From Lophius americanus (Eukaryota; Chordata; Actinopteri; Lophiiformes; Lophiidae): a DNA stretch of 64,000 bases. The stretch's first letter is position 1, and the number at the start of each line of letters is the position of its first letter. The DNA lies in assembly GCA_037951165.1 (NCBI GenBank), contig JBBDHG010000061.1:8739001-8803000 (forward strand), given 5' to 3'. The notes under the pieces are model-generated. The model saw only the letters and a program-made list of their open reading frames with translations, made no database searches and was not told the DNA's origin. A program made the translations under genes and the position numbers. Below, piece by piece: positions 11,901 through 26,900 of this stretch.

Positions 11901-14900
11901 CAGGTCATATTGTTTGTTCTTAGAATCCACTCTAAAAGACTCCATGAATGATTCTCGTGCATATTTGGCCTTGTAGTCGGTGCCTTCAGATGGCGAGCTG
12001 ACTCACTGTAATAAAGATAGTGGAGTCATGAGCCTGCAGTTGGCGTGTGGAGACAGATTACACCAATCTCCGTGCTCTGTTTAGTGGGGGAGTTCTGTCT
12101 ACCCTGAGATTTGGTAAAATAAATTACTAAGAAGCAAGAAAAATCTCTTAGTTGTAGCCAAAGTGTTTAGAAAAATAAATTACCTGAGTAAAGAAACTCT
12201 CAAGAGATGAAAGAGTGTTTTAAAAATTTAAATACCGTATTTGTTTTAAAATACTCGTAAAACCTGTAACGCCTAGTATTCCGGTACATATGATTAATGG
12301 ATTAAACATTGCAATTACATGGAGAGAGATCTGATTTATTCTTATATTGGTTTACTTATTGTTGGACTGGACATTGAGGAAGATCTAGAAAAGACTTTCA
12401 GTGTGGGGCTTCTGTTTTTATGGGCCTCAGTTCGCTTTTGGCTTTTTGTTTGAGGCAATGAGAACTTCTTTTAATACAAATCAGTTCAAATTCTCACTCG
12501 CCTCATATTGTTCAGTGCTGTTCATTTTTTTGCCAAAGTAGAGAAGTCCATGGGAAGGGCTACTTACCCTGCAAAAAGAATTATTCTGTTGTCAACAGGG
12601 ATATCTCTGCTTCTAATTTTGTGTTTCATCCGAAACCCAAAACAGCATTGGGATGTAATCAGCATATCTTCCTGTCTGTTCAAAATCTAACTCACTTGGA
12701 ACTTTTAGATATTCTAAAATCTGTTTTCACATCAGCTAAGACAATTAGGCTGCTTTAGACTAGGACAATGCTGATGTAAATAACATAAGGCATACAGGCC
12801 AACTTTTAGCTAGTGTTCGAACACCAATATAAATTATGTATATTTGTGTGTGCTCACTCTATCGGTCGCATTTCTGAAGTACAGTGCATCCGGAAAGTAT
12901 TCACAGCTTTCCACATTTTGCTATGTTACAGCATTATTCCAAAATGGATTAAATTATTTTTTTGCCTCAAAATTCTACACATAATACCCCATAATGAGAA
13001 AGCGAAAAAAGTTTGTTTGAAATTTTTGCAAATTTATTAAAAATAAATAAAGCCTTTGCCATGACACTCAAAATTGTGCTCAGATGCATCCTGTTTTTGC
13101 ATCCTGTTGATCATCCTTGAAATGTTTCTAAAACTTGATTGGAGTCCACCTGTGGTAAATTCCATTGATTGGACATGATTTGGAAAGGCACACATCTGTC
13201 TATATAAGGTCCCCCAGTTGACAGTGCATGTCAGCACAAACCAAACCATGAAGTTCAAGGAATTGTCTGTAGACCTCCGAGACAGGATTGTATCGAAATT
13301 TCTGCAGCATTGAAGGTCCCAATGAGCACAGCTGCCTCCATCATTTTTAAATGGAAGAAGTTTGGAACCACCGGGAAGGACTCTTCCTAGTGTTGGCCGC
13401 CTGGCCAAACTGAGCGATCGGGGGAAAAGGGCCTACGTCAGGGAGGTAACAAAGAACCCGATGGTCACTCTGACAGAGCTTCAGCGTTTCTCATTGGAGA
13501 GAGGAGAACCTTCAAGAACGACAACCACCTCTGCAGCCCTCTACCAATCATGCCTGTATCGTAGAGTGGCCAGACGGAAGCCACTCCTCAGTAAAAGGAC
13601 CATGACAGCTTGCCTGGAGTTTGCCAAAAGGCACTGAAGGACACAGACCATGAGAAACAAAATTATCTGGTCTGATGAAACAAAGATTGAACTCTTTGGC
13701 CTGAATGCCAAGCATCATGTCGGGAGGAAACCAGGCACCGCTCATCGTCTGGCCAATACCATCCCTACAGTGAAGCATGGTGGTGGCAGCATCATGTTGT
13801 GGGGATGTTTTTCAGCTGCAGGAACTGGGAGACTAGTCAGGATCGAGGGAAAGATGAATGCAGCATTTCACAGAGACATCCTTGATGAAAACCTGCCCCG
13901 CTCTGGACCTCAGACTGGGGCGAAGGTTCATCTTCCAGCAGGACGATGACACTAAGCACACAGCCAAGAAAACAAAGGAGTGGCTACGGGACAACTCTGC
14001 CAATGTTCTTGACTGGCCCAGCCAGAGCCCAGACTCGAACCCGATTGAACATCTCTGGAGAGATCTGAAAATGGCTCTGCACCGACGCTCCCCATCCAAC
14101 CTGATGGAGCTTGAGAGGTCCTGCAAAGAAGAATGGGAGAAACTGCTCAAAAATAGGTTTGCCATGTTTGTAGCATCATACTCAAAAAGACTTGAGGCTG
14201 TAATTGGTGCGAAAAGTTCTTCAACAAAATGTTGAGTAAAGCCTTTAAATACTTGCGTACATGTTATATTATCTTTCTATATTTTTAAAAAATTTGCGAA
14301 AATTTCAAACAAACTTTATTTGCTTTTTCATTATGGGGTATTGTGTCTAGAATTTTGAGGGGGGAAAAAGAATTTATCCATTTTGAAAAAGGCTGTAACA
14401 TAACAAAATGTGAAAAAAGTGAATACTTTCGTGTGTGTGTGTCTGTGTGCGTGCATGTGCGTGTGTGCATGCACACAGACACAAGTGTTTGGAATTTTAG
14501 CTCCAAACTCCCTTCTTCACTCACCTGGAGTGATGCTGAAAAGCTGGTTCACGCGTTCGTCTCCTCCAGACTGGATTACTGTAACTCACTTCTCATTGGG
14601 ATCCCTGTTAAAAGTCTTCAAAGACTACAGTATGTTCAAAACAGTGCTGCAAGGATCCTGATGGGAGTTCGTAAACACGAACGCATCACCCCCGTTCTTC
14701 ATTCCCTTCAATGGCTTCCCAGCTCCAAAAGGATTGATTATAAGATCTCTCTCCTCACTCAATAGTGCATCCATGGCAACGCACCCCCCTACCTAAAATA
14801 ACTACTCACCCCACTGACCTCAACACGATCCCTCCGTTCTACCCACTCATACTGCCTCCACTTTCCCTGGACTAAGCTCAGCACAATGGGTGATTGGGCT

Positions 14901-17900
14901 TTCTGTTCTGCTTCCCCTCGTCTGTGGAATGCCCTCCCTGACCATTTGAGGGCTCCACAGACGATTGACACATTTAAAAAAGGACTTAAAACCTTCCTTT
15001 TTAGCAGAACCTATAACTTTAATTAACGTTGCTGCTTTTTGGTCATGTTTTTATATAGTTATTATTTTATTTTTTGTTGATGCTTTTATCTGCTTTTACT
15101 TTGTAGCACTTTCAGATTTGATCCAAATGTAAAGTTATTAAGAGCCACAATGCGGAATACCTGTGCTCTATTACTTCCATCATATTCTGTTTTATTAATA
15201 CTTTAGTCATACTTTTAAACGTCAAGTCTCCCTTATTAGCAATATATCACAATGACCCTATTTCCAAATAATAAAATAACAATGTTTTATGAGTAGCAGT
15301 TGTATTATATGGTTTACTTTGGCAATAAAACAAGATACCACATCGGTATTGGATACTTAAGATAGATATTGTCATCACTACCTACTTGAAAGTTGTTGTT
15401 TTTTATATTAATTTATTAATCAATACAATTTTCATTTTTTATTCATTTTAGAAGGTATGACTGTTGCATTTAGTTAAATAAATACTTAAGACAAGACTGA
15501 CAAAATGTATATGTGGTGTTTGCCTTTTTATTTGGAGGGATCCTTGTTCTAGTAATAAATAATAATAATACATTTAATTTATAATGCACTTATGCACTTA
15601 GTACTGTGTACCCAGTAGTTCATTCAAAGTATCATGTTTTACCGTTACTAAAAATAAGAATGAAGTGTATATAAAAGCTTTACATCTCCTATTTGAAAGG
15701 AAATTTAATGGTAAAACAAAGGGAAACAGGATCTTTAAGAAAAGCTAATCTTTCTTTTAAATATATAAATCAGAATAAACAAGCGGGAGTTTCTTTCTCA
15801 CTATTTTCCTGAGATCAGATTGTCATTGCAGCATGTTTCTTCTTGACTTCTGAATTGAATAATGACCATAATAAAACTATCATCAAACTGTAAAATTTTG
15901 TATAACATAAGCATGTTGGCACAAGGGGTGGAGGAATCTATTCCTAAAAATAGGATTTAACTTGAGGTGGAGCTTTTGGAGAGGATAGACAACCCTGATC
16001 TGCTGAAGGGGAAGCAAAACATTATTTCAATAGTTCTCTTCTGTTTGTTCACCAAAGGTGCATAAATGCTTTAAGAAAACAGAGAATTGAAATTAGAGTG
16101 AATAGAGGGTATTTCAAGTAGAGAACCGTTGATTGTCGGAACAATTTAATGTATAAACATACAGAATAATTTACTCCAGGACATCTATAAAACAAATGGA
16201 ATCAAATGGAAAAATGGAAGGGCAGTTTGTGACCATTTGCTCGCTCATTTTGCACTGACAGGATGTTGATAAAATCAAAATTTTGTCATTACTACATTTG
16301 AATGCAAATACAGGGAAAAGGGTGGATCCAGGCATTTATTTCTACTTTCTTTTGATTAATGATTCAATATTCTTGTATTGAATAGTTATGCTTACCTCCT
16401 TTGTTTCAATGTAGATAAGTTGAAATGATGCAATGAGATCTACCTCTTGCCTTTGGCTCTCTGTCACGTTGCAAATGTCCAAAACACCATGTTGCAAAAC
16501 CCTTTTTACTGGCAAAGTGTAAAGCTTAACAGTCAGGTTTTACCTATCTACCTACGCTGGGAATACAATGACTCACATGCCTGGTTCTTACTTTCAGTCT
16601 AACAGTGAGCCTGGGGCACCAGCAAAACTTGGATAATAGCAAGCATAACAAATAATGTGTTAATTATTATTATAATTATATTATAAAATTACAATATGTG
16701 CAAATTATGATTTTTTTTGTCTAACATTAAATTAATTTGAATTGACTTTGTCTTTCTTTTTACCGTAACTTTTTGAAAATTGTTAATAATTACTCTCACC
16801 CTCTTTCTTTATGTATTTTATATATGTAGCTTTGTGTGACATGCACCCAATGAGAGCCCTATTCCTGATTCCCAGGAATCCTGCTCCGAAACTGAAGTCC
16901 AAAAAATGGTGAGTGGTTATCAAATCAAGTGTCATTGTCATTTTTTATCTGCTACTGCATACTGTAAATGTGTAAATTTTAAATGACTTGATTTCCCTTT
17001 GAGAATAAAATGAAAATGAAGCTACTGTCTTCCTGTGACATGTAGCTATAGCACAGGTTTGTTCCCCGTCACCTGTTTCACAAAGGTGTGGCTCAGGTAA
17101 TCTGGCAGCCGATCAAACTACAGCCAATGACGCACCCATCCAAACAACAAAGAGCAAAAGCAGTGTGGTAACCTCCACTTCATATAAGGACCAAAAGACA
17201 GTTTTGATTGCTCACCATACGTTTATCTCAGTAAACCAGGCACCACACATACATACATACATACAGGGGCGCTACTACAACTAAGCATGAGATTGTCACG
17301 GGAGTTAACCTGCATTCCGTGGACCCTGAAACATTTAAATTCATCGCCGTAATGGCTCATGAAATCATCGTTACAACAACAAGCATTTCTAATATTCCTC
17401 CAAAAACCTTTAACTTTTTCTTTTTTTTGAATAAAACTTTGATTTTTGTTCAAACAGCTGAGGAATGTTTCAGTTTCAGTGTATAGTGCTCTACAGTTCA
17501 TTAAGTAGTAGTGTTTTACATGACAAATTACATTTAAACATTTAAAATAATATTAAAATAATGATAAATTTCAATAATCAGTTTGTTGATTCTAGAAAGT
17601 TAAAAGGTTGCTGAAAAAGTGGGAAAGATCAGGTGACATGCATACATCCACTGTTATAACATAAATGCTCTGTTCACTTAATATTTGATAAAGAGTGCAG
17701 AGCAACGCACCAGATTCAGTGTCGACTGAACACTCTTAATGAGTATAACAGGTTTAAACAAGAAACTAATCAAATATACAAGAAAGATTCTTTAACCATA
17801 CATCGGCTTTAAGATTTGTTCAGGCCCATTTTTAAGCCATTTGGGTTCAGCCTTCACATTGTGAGAGGTCATGTGATCCGAGACAAGCTTGGATCCGCGC

Positions 17901-20900
17901 AACTCAAGAGGCTTAAGCCATTGAATCTAATCCCACTTTTCTTTGTTTTCTCCTAGTACTTTTCCTGGTACATGTTAATGCTACATTTATTAGCTTTTGT
18001 AGTAACTACATTCACAGTGTAATGTTACTTTCACGTTGTTTTTATTAATTATAATCGTAAAGAAGCTGTCAGTCAATAATGTGTCACTTAAAATGGGTAA
18101 AATATGGACAAAATTACTCGGCAAAGTTGCAATGATTGAACATTATCGACCGAATACAGATAGCGTTCATTACATCTGAGATATGTTCTTGCGTGTGAGT
18201 GAGGAAAGTGATTGTCACATCAGCATGAACTGGGAACCTCAATGGCTTTAGTTTTTACTTTCCATCAAAGAATAAAAATGCTGGTAAGGTGTAAAGGGCT
18301 AAAGACACACATCTCCCTGGTTATTATTGGATTTGGATTCTGGGCATCAACAACTCCACTGCCAACTGTTTCATGCTTCATAACTCTCCCAAATTTCCTC
18401 ACAAGTTCATCGTCCTCTAATATCTCCCTTCCTCCTAGGTCCAAGAAATTCATTGAATTTATAGAAAGCTGTCTCGTTAAGACGTATCCCAGCCGACCAT
18501 CCACAGAGCAGCTGCTTAAGCACTCCTTCATCCGAGACCAGCCCACTGAGCGCCAGGTCCGAATCCAACTTAAGGATCACATTGACCGCACGCGCAAGAA
18601 AAGGGGAGAGAAAGGTAAGCAAATGAGATGGGAAAACGAAAGAATGAGTGTGACCCATTCAATGTTTTCATGAACAATGATAATTAACACATACTGTGGG
18701 ATAGCATGTTGTGTTTTTTTTAATCATGTATTTGATTTATGACTTCTCTTTATCGTATTTTTTCTTTCAGAAGAGACCGAGTATGAATACAGTGGTAGTG
18801 ATGAAGAAGATGAAAACCGAGGAGATGACAGAGAGTCGAGGTAAGTCTATTTTTTCGTCTGAGTAGTAAAGATCCTTGACTTTTTTTCTCTGCAGAGTTC
18901 CCCAAAGATTCCTGCCTCTGATATCTTTAATTATGGTCATCAGTTCAATCCTCAATGTGCCTGGAGAGTCCACCCTGAGGCGGGACTTCCAACGTCTGCA
19001 GCAGGAGAACAAAGAGCGTTCAGAGGCTCACAAGAGGCAGCAAGCCCAACTGGCCGCACAGCGCCGAGACCCAGAAGAACACAAGAGGCAACTGTTACAT
19101 GATCGACAGAAACGCATTGAGGAGCAAAAAGAGCAGCGTCGCAGACTTGAAGAGGTAGAATCACTTCAGAAAGAATTTTTTTTGAAAATTCTTGTGAGAG
19201 GAATAAGTCCAGAAATCTTTTGAGAAGAATTCTGCTCCTAAGGGGCAAAAAAAGCCCAAAACTCTCCCTAAATATACACTTGACATTATTACTCCATGGT
19301 TTTTGTATGACGTAGTCAAAAGAAAGATGTGCAAGTTAAGGTTTAGAGTTACTGGTAGGTTTAGGTTTTAACTTTGTTGATAACCAAGGCAATGGTCTCC
19401 TGCTCCCGGTCTAAGCTAAACTGGTTTCACTCGACTGATACTTTATATTTATCAGACAGGCATGATATTGTTATCATTGATTCCATCCAACTAAAGGAAA
19501 ATATTGATATTTCTCAAATTATCTCAACCTATTTGTACTATAACTATTATTATTAGATGGCTTCTAATATTACTGAACACCCATCTGTGTGTACCTAGCA
19601 GGGTATGGTCTATCCACTTTTGAATAGAATTCAGTGAAATTTCACACATGATTTGTCTGGGCCCTAAAAGAGTGCATCTCATGTTGTTGTCTTCAATTTG
19701 CTTATATTTATTTATATTAAGGCATGTTTGAGCTGAGGCCATTTTCAAGATAGAGGCACTGGTCTATCCATATCAGCACACAATTGCTTTTTCCAGTAGT
19801 AGGGTTTCCTTGGACACAATGTTTCTATAACACCAGTAGTACTTATCTAACATAAAAATCTCTGTACCACAATTGTAAAATAGTCAACAAAACCAAGGTC
19901 ATCTTCATTGACCAAAGTACCTTTCCAACATTTTATGTGTTAATATTCATAGTTTTATAAGTAGCTGATCAATCGTTAATTTATTTATATATATTTTAAA
20001 TCAATGTTATCTAAGGCTGTAAAGTAAAATAACTCAGACTGGACTGTTAACAAACTATCTGAAGTAAAGGTAGTAAACCAGCTTAACAAAGGACTGGGTA
20101 TGGTAGAGAGCTCTGCCTTCCATTCTGTTGTGATTGGCTGGTGGAGTGATCAGGGTCAATTTATAAATCATGTTCCATTGTACATTGAAAAAGTGTCAGG
20201 AACTCAGAAAAACAAACTACTGTGATTTTTGTTAGGGATTTTTGTCTTTGTAAAATAGTACTATTTTATTATTTGTCTTGGCTAGAAAAATACAGGATAT
20301 GAGAGCTATTATGATGCAGAAGGAAAACAAAAGGCAGTGGTTAAAGTATAATCAAACAGGTTGTAGTTGAAAAAAACATTTGTTTCTAAATTTATTAATA
20401 TTGTGACTTAATTAAGGTAACATTTAAAAACATGCTTTGACATTACTTAAGTAAAGATTGTGTACATTGCTGACGATTTTGAATGACATACATAGCACCA
20501 GAAGATATGAAATGTTTGAGGAGTTAGGTGGGATTTTAGTGAGGCATACAAATTAAGCTGATATTACAATTATAACCACTGTATGTTATTTGTAAGGATT
20601 TTCATTGTAGTAAAATTCACCCCCTTTTCTACCTGTAATTCCTCGTTAATCTTTTCTTTTTTTTTTGTTACATTACCAAGTGGGAGATTGTCTTTTTTAC
20701 CAAAGAGGCCAGACTGTGCTGTTTCAGCATCTCCTAAAAAGACTGGTCCATGCAAAAAGTGAACAGCTGTGTTCAGTTTCAGTTGTAATCACAGCAGCAC
20801 ACACACAGAATGATTAGGATTCAATAGGACTATGTGTTTGTGAGAATGACTCACAGCCTCCGCTCTCTGTCCTGCACTCTTTATTTCTCTTAGCAGTTTG

Positions 20901-23900
20901 AACAAAAAAAGCAGAAAGGGTTTGCTTTAAAGCAGCCAATTATCCGTAACGAATGCTTCTTTACAAACATAGCCTCTGTGCTGATTTCTATTGCTCCTCT
21001 CATCCTCTTCTCCCAGCAACAGAGAAAAGAGCGAGAGATGGTGAGGCAGCAAGAAAAGGGTCCCCATCGGAGACTTGATGATATGAGAAGGGAGGAAGAC
21101 AGGAGGTTGGCGGAGAGGGAGCAGGTAACCAACCACATGAGACATTGGGCTGCTATTAGCCAATCAGAGCCATCTGTGGGTGTGTCTACCGGCAAAAACT
21201 GCAAGTTGCTCTGGTGGTGAAATTCCACAAATAGGTTGCCATAGCAGCACGGTCTAAATTAGTGCTTTTATTCAGAGATGAGTTTTCTGTGTGTGAGCTC
21301 TCTGCATCTCTTATGCTGTTCTCAGTTTACCTTCTCTGAAACCAGAGTCGGGCGTCACAGCACCCAAAACCTGTAGTGTCATATACTAATGTCCTGTCAC
21401 AATGATAATTGGCAGCAATCACAGTGTCCTTCTGAAGAATTTGAATATTTAATTCATCATGATCCTTGTTATTCAAAAAATGCGATGTCATCTGTCAACT
21501 TCTTCAATTTCTAAAAAGGGATCTACATATTCTGTTTGAAAAGTTCATTGTTGGAGCTGTATTATTTATCAGGACAAGGCAGTATCATTTGTTTACCAGG
21601 AATTATTCTATAACTGCTATCTGCTTCTGTTATCTAACCATTTCCTGAGTACCTTCAGTTCCTTTGTTCCCATCTCATTGTTACCCCCTCTCTGCAGGAG
21701 TTTATCAGACATAAGTTAGAAGAAGAGCAGAGGCAGTTAGAAATCCTCCAGCAGCAGTTGCTTCAGGAGCAAGCACTGCTTATGGTAACTATTCTACTCA
21801 GTAAAGTAAGGACAAAAATGTCTTTCTGTTCACATCGAAACAATCACAACATGTCTGCCTGAGTTTGGGGTTGATGTTTTTAGAATAAAAGACAGATAAG
21901 ATGAATACTTTGAAAATCAGATTCTACAGTGATATTAGTATTTGTATGAAAGTAGAACAAATTGAGGCTCTTAATGTACAGCCTGTTTGTGTGGATTTAC
22001 ATTTAGAGTCAGTGCATTTCCCACATTACCTCCATGTCTAAAACAAGGAACGTATAGACCTCGATTTTAGTGGAAAGACTTGAGAATAATTTCCATGCCA
22101 CAGACATCTTTGTGTTGTTTTGACCCCATGGGTCGCTTTCATTTGGAATGAGCCATTGTATTAATAATCTGTCCCTTTTTTCAGAGAGGGAAAGATCTAA
22201 TTTCTACAAAATTGATGTCATCTGTTCTTCTTAAGTAACCTTTACTCATAATCTCTGTGTGTATATCTTATTAGAAATACTTTAGTCACAGGGCAACTTG
22301 GATTTCTCTGCCACAATCAAGCACAATAAACAGTTGACTTTTTCAGAAAACACGTAATATGCTGTGAAAGGCAACTTGTAGTTTTGGTCACATTTTGCAG
22401 GATCTCTTAACGTATATGGTCCATAAAACTTTTTCCATATACATTGAATATATTTTTTGACATATAGAAACTCACTCAAGGCTGCTCTGAGAGACATTTT
22501 GCCCTCTATTCAATTTGTCCTCCCACACAGTGTAGCAGCTGGGTGTGACATCCCCACCAGGTGCCAGACTGGACTCCTCTCACTGAGGAGCCAAACCACA
22601 AACCGCTGTTTGAAAGCATATTTTAGTTGTTTGTATTCACATTTCCTTGCTTTCACTCTCTAAAGAAAACATATGTGCCATATATGGGCATTCAGATAAA
22701 GACTGTCAGGGAAATCTAGTGCGTTGCTTCAAGGCCTTTAGTGAATTTCCATTTTTGAAGTTAAAAACAGAAGTAGTGACAACATTTAATAATTTTTTTA
22801 ATTAATATTTAATCTCTGTTGTTTCTGCAGTTATAAGAAATTATGCAAGTCTGTATCTCCAGTTGAATACTTCATAGTAAAAAGACTTAATTTTTCAGTA
22901 TTTCTTGTTTCCATATGAAAGAGTGGCCTTCAGATGGCTAGAGACATTTACCTACAACACATAACAAAAAAATCAATCGGTCAGCTCACTCACTTTTAGT
23001 CTACATTAATACATTTCCAAACTAGATCCATTGGGACTTGATCCAACAAATACTCACTGGTACTTTTAGCCAATCCGCTGTGGCGACCCCCAAAAGGGAC
23101 CAGCCGAAAGAAGAAGAAGAGGAATAACCAGCAGCGTAAAGTTGTACATGCAAACACAATCAATGTTGTTTTTGATTTAGGTTGGTAATTGTCGGCTGCA
23201 GTTAAAATATGAGTCCACATGAGATGATACAAAAAAAACAAAACAAAGGACTTTGTTGTTTGAATTGTATGAACGAAATCAGTAACAGTTACCCAAATAT
23301 GCAAACATGACTCTGTTTGTAGGATTGTAGGACTGCCTAACCAGTCTGTTATTCCGTCTGAGCAAAGCAGTAGCTTGACATCAGTGTGTTTCTTTGCTCA
23401 GGAGTATAAACGCAAACAGTTGGAGGAGCAGCGTCAGTCAGAGCGGCTGCAGAGGCAGCTGCAGCAGGAGCATGCTTACCTGGTGTCTTTGCAGCAACAG
23501 CAGCAAGACAAGAAGCCCCAGCTGTACCACTATAACAAAAACCTGGAGCCAAACAACAAGCCCTCTTGGGCCCGTGAAGTAAATTTTTACAACCTGCATT
23601 TGGATTACTGCAATACCACAGTCACACTACTGCACAACAGACTCTGCAACTTTACTCATTTTAGGTGGAGGAGCGAAGCAAGCTCAACAGACAGGGCTCA
23701 CCCAAGATCTGCACCACAGTCTCTGACACAGCCATCCAGTCACGCTCTGACTCTATCAGCCAATCAGGAGCTATCCAGTCTGCTCAGACCCCACCAATGC
23801 AGAGGCCTGTTGAGCCCCAAGGAGGTCAGGGAAAGGTGGGTGTGTGTTGATTGAAAAGCATAAGCACATGATATAACTGCTTATGCCCTTTTTCCAAAGT

Positions 23901-26900
23901 TCTTAGCTGCTTTGACTTTATGCTTTGCTAACATATTTACACCCAACTTTTTTCTCTTCCCCCCTCTCAAATCATCTTTAACTACTTAATAAAAAAACAA
24001 CTTAAAATCATCTTGAACACAAACCCAACCTTACACCTCTGCATACTTGTTTGGCTGTCTTGCGTCTTACTCCTTCCACTCGGCTTCTCCTATCTTGTGG
24101 TGTTCTGCTCCAGTTCCAGATGGCTCACTTGGTTCCACTGAAGCCTTACGCTGCCCCTGTCCCTCGCTCACAGTCCCTCTGTGACCAGCCCACTAAGACC
24201 ATGTCCGCCTTCCCCACTCAGGATCCTTCTCTTACTCCCAAACCCCGCCCAATCCACTCTAGAGAGCTTGTGCGTCAAAACTCTGACCCCACATCTGAAA
24301 CCCCGGCACCACAGGCGCACCAAATCAGGGAAGATCGTGGCCCCTGGATCCGCCTGCCAGATGTCGATCTCCCACCTAAGGTGAGATCTGCTAGCTGGTT
24401 TTGAGAGACAATGCACAAACCCAAAACATAAGCCCAGGTTGCACTTATTTTTAACAAGACCGTCTTAGCCAACCAAATACCATATTAGCTGAACTGCAGT
24501 TAAGAAACTGACATTGAGAGATCTTTTTAGAAATAAAAAATCGGTTAACATCCATTGTTCTTCGTCTCAAAGTGGTGGGGTTTAAAATCCCACGACATCC
24601 TGACATGCTTGGGTTGGTGGATTTGTCTTAAATATTTGTTTTCCAGTCAAATGTGGTTAAAGTTTGCTTGGTCTATTATATGACCTGCTTATCGTTTTTG
24701 AATTAGTATCAACAGTTTAAAACAAAATTACTTTCATGGTTTACACTTTGAGCTACTGCATTTACAACCTTCTGGTAAATGTAACAATGTGGTGTTTCTG
24801 TCCTCAGATTCCCCAGAGGACAGCTTCTATTGCCACAGCTCTCAACACCAACCTGACCTCTGGCATAAGGCACCCAGTTAGAGCCAGGTACTGAAAAGTG
24901 ACAGATTTATTTTCCTAAATGGGTACCTTCCTAATCGTAGTAGGTTTTAGTGACAACATGAGGTGACTTGACTTGTGTCCTTAATGTGTTCCTGTGGCAG
25001 TAATCCAGATCTCAGCCGCAATGATCGCTGGGAAAGAGGAGACAGTATGAGTGTAATATCCAATCTGCCCCAGACTGGCTCACTGGAGAGGCATCGCATA
25101 ATCAGTGAGTCCCTGCCTCCCTGTTGCTATTTCTTTCCACAGATTGTTTGTTTTATATCTGATGTCAGGACTAGAAATACACTCTAAAACTTTGCTTTTG
25201 CAGGTTCCTCCAAAATGGATTCCCCTATCCTCTCCCATGACAGTCGTCACAAGCCCGGGGAGTCTCGCACCTCCTCTCGCCCTGGGCGCCCTGCTGTAAG
25301 TGGTTCTTTCTGTAATAAATTTTAATGAATGTGTTTATCCTGGATCCCTTACTTATGTAACCAGTTTAGATATTACACGATTGCTGAATGCAAAAAAATA
25401 ATGTCTATGATTCAAGAAGTTATAAAAGCACTAACATGAACTTTCACCGTTAAATCTCAAACCTGCTCTGTAAATAAACAAAGGAAACTAACTCAATATT
25501 TTCCCCTAACATTACCTTTCCTTTACACTAAATATATTCCACACTCTTGCTGTGTCCCTTCATGTTTCTTCTCACAAATCCTTGTTTGTTGACTTGATCT
25601 CAAAACTACAGAGTTACAAGCGAGCTATAGGGGAGGTTAGTATCACTGTGTCTTTTTGTATTGTTCAATGCTCAGTGTTCATGCATGAGTTTGCAACTGC
25701 ATTCATTAGATGGAGTACACAGAATAAACTGCATGCCCAATATTTGTGTCTTGTTGAGTAAATCATATATTTTCTTTGAATGAAATTTCACTTTTTGAAT
25801 GAAGATGTTTTTAAACATATTAGCAACTTTTCTGTTACATGCACCCATGTAGTAACGCAGCATAAGCCTTGTTACCATGTTTCAAAATCATCATTTGTGC
25901 TGGTGATGGATTTTGGAGCTCATCCACCTCAAGTTTTTGGATACTGTCTTTAATTGATGGTTATTAATGAGTGTTTGAATGTATTCTTAAAGTAAACTGG
26001 AATATTTGTGTGTAGGACCATGGTCTCTTTGCCAAGGAACGTGCTGAGGAACAGCCGAGGCCCCCGGTCAAGGCCAATGATTACTCTTCATCCTCAGAGA
26101 GCAGCGAGAGCAGCGAAGAGAGCGAGAGTGGCGAGGGAGCAGAGGAGGAAGAAAGCCCAACAGATCGGTAACAAACTAATAATTGCAACTTGGATTTTAA
26201 ATAATGCATTGAGCAATTCGTTATTGTCTTTTCATCATCTTTTGACCTCAGCCACAGGGATGCAGACACAGACTCTGTTAACACCATGGTTGTTCATGAA
26301 GACGAAGGCGAGGGGGCAGAGGATGAGCAGGCTGGAGGCTACGGAGACCAGACAATGCTTGTGCAGAAGGTGAGTCAGTGTTCGTAATGATTGTGACTCA
26401 ATGGAAATATTCATTTAATTTATGCCAAAAATTATTACAAAAGACAAGAACATTTGGCTCATTTTGTTGTTTGCTGTTTCAATTTTTTTTTTCACACATA
26501 ATTGACCAAATGAAGAAGACAAGATATTAAGTGGGACCATTTCCTTGTACCTTCTGATGAAGCAGAAAAAGTTAAAATGACTAAAACACAGACAGTGCCT
26601 ATAATGTTTCACCTCAATCCTAGATGCAAAAGAACAACAAGCACTTAGAAAGAGACTAATGGCAGGAGGGGCAGAATTGAAAATGCAGTGCCGTGTTGAC
26701 ACCATCCATATTCCATCAAGCAGCACCATAATGAGAAACAGCCTCCAACCTCTAGTGTATAGGTAAAGAGTGTCATTATGTGCAATAATATTGCAATTTC
26801 ATATAGGTTTTTGATTGAATTTTTATGTTTCAGATAGCCATCCTGTGTTCACTATCATAAATTCTAAAAAAATTTGGAGACCTAGTTAGAATTTTATACC

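Noticed and set aside
17040..17300. Possible LTR (TATA-like TCATATAAGG and CA-rich end)
   Set aside because: No second copy, primer-binding site or target duplication found by eye.
18876..19223. 115-aa open frame starting MTFFLCRVPQ as a gene or longer exon
   Set aside because: Family alignment places the acceptor at 18943/18944; the first part is intron and the end reads into the next intron.
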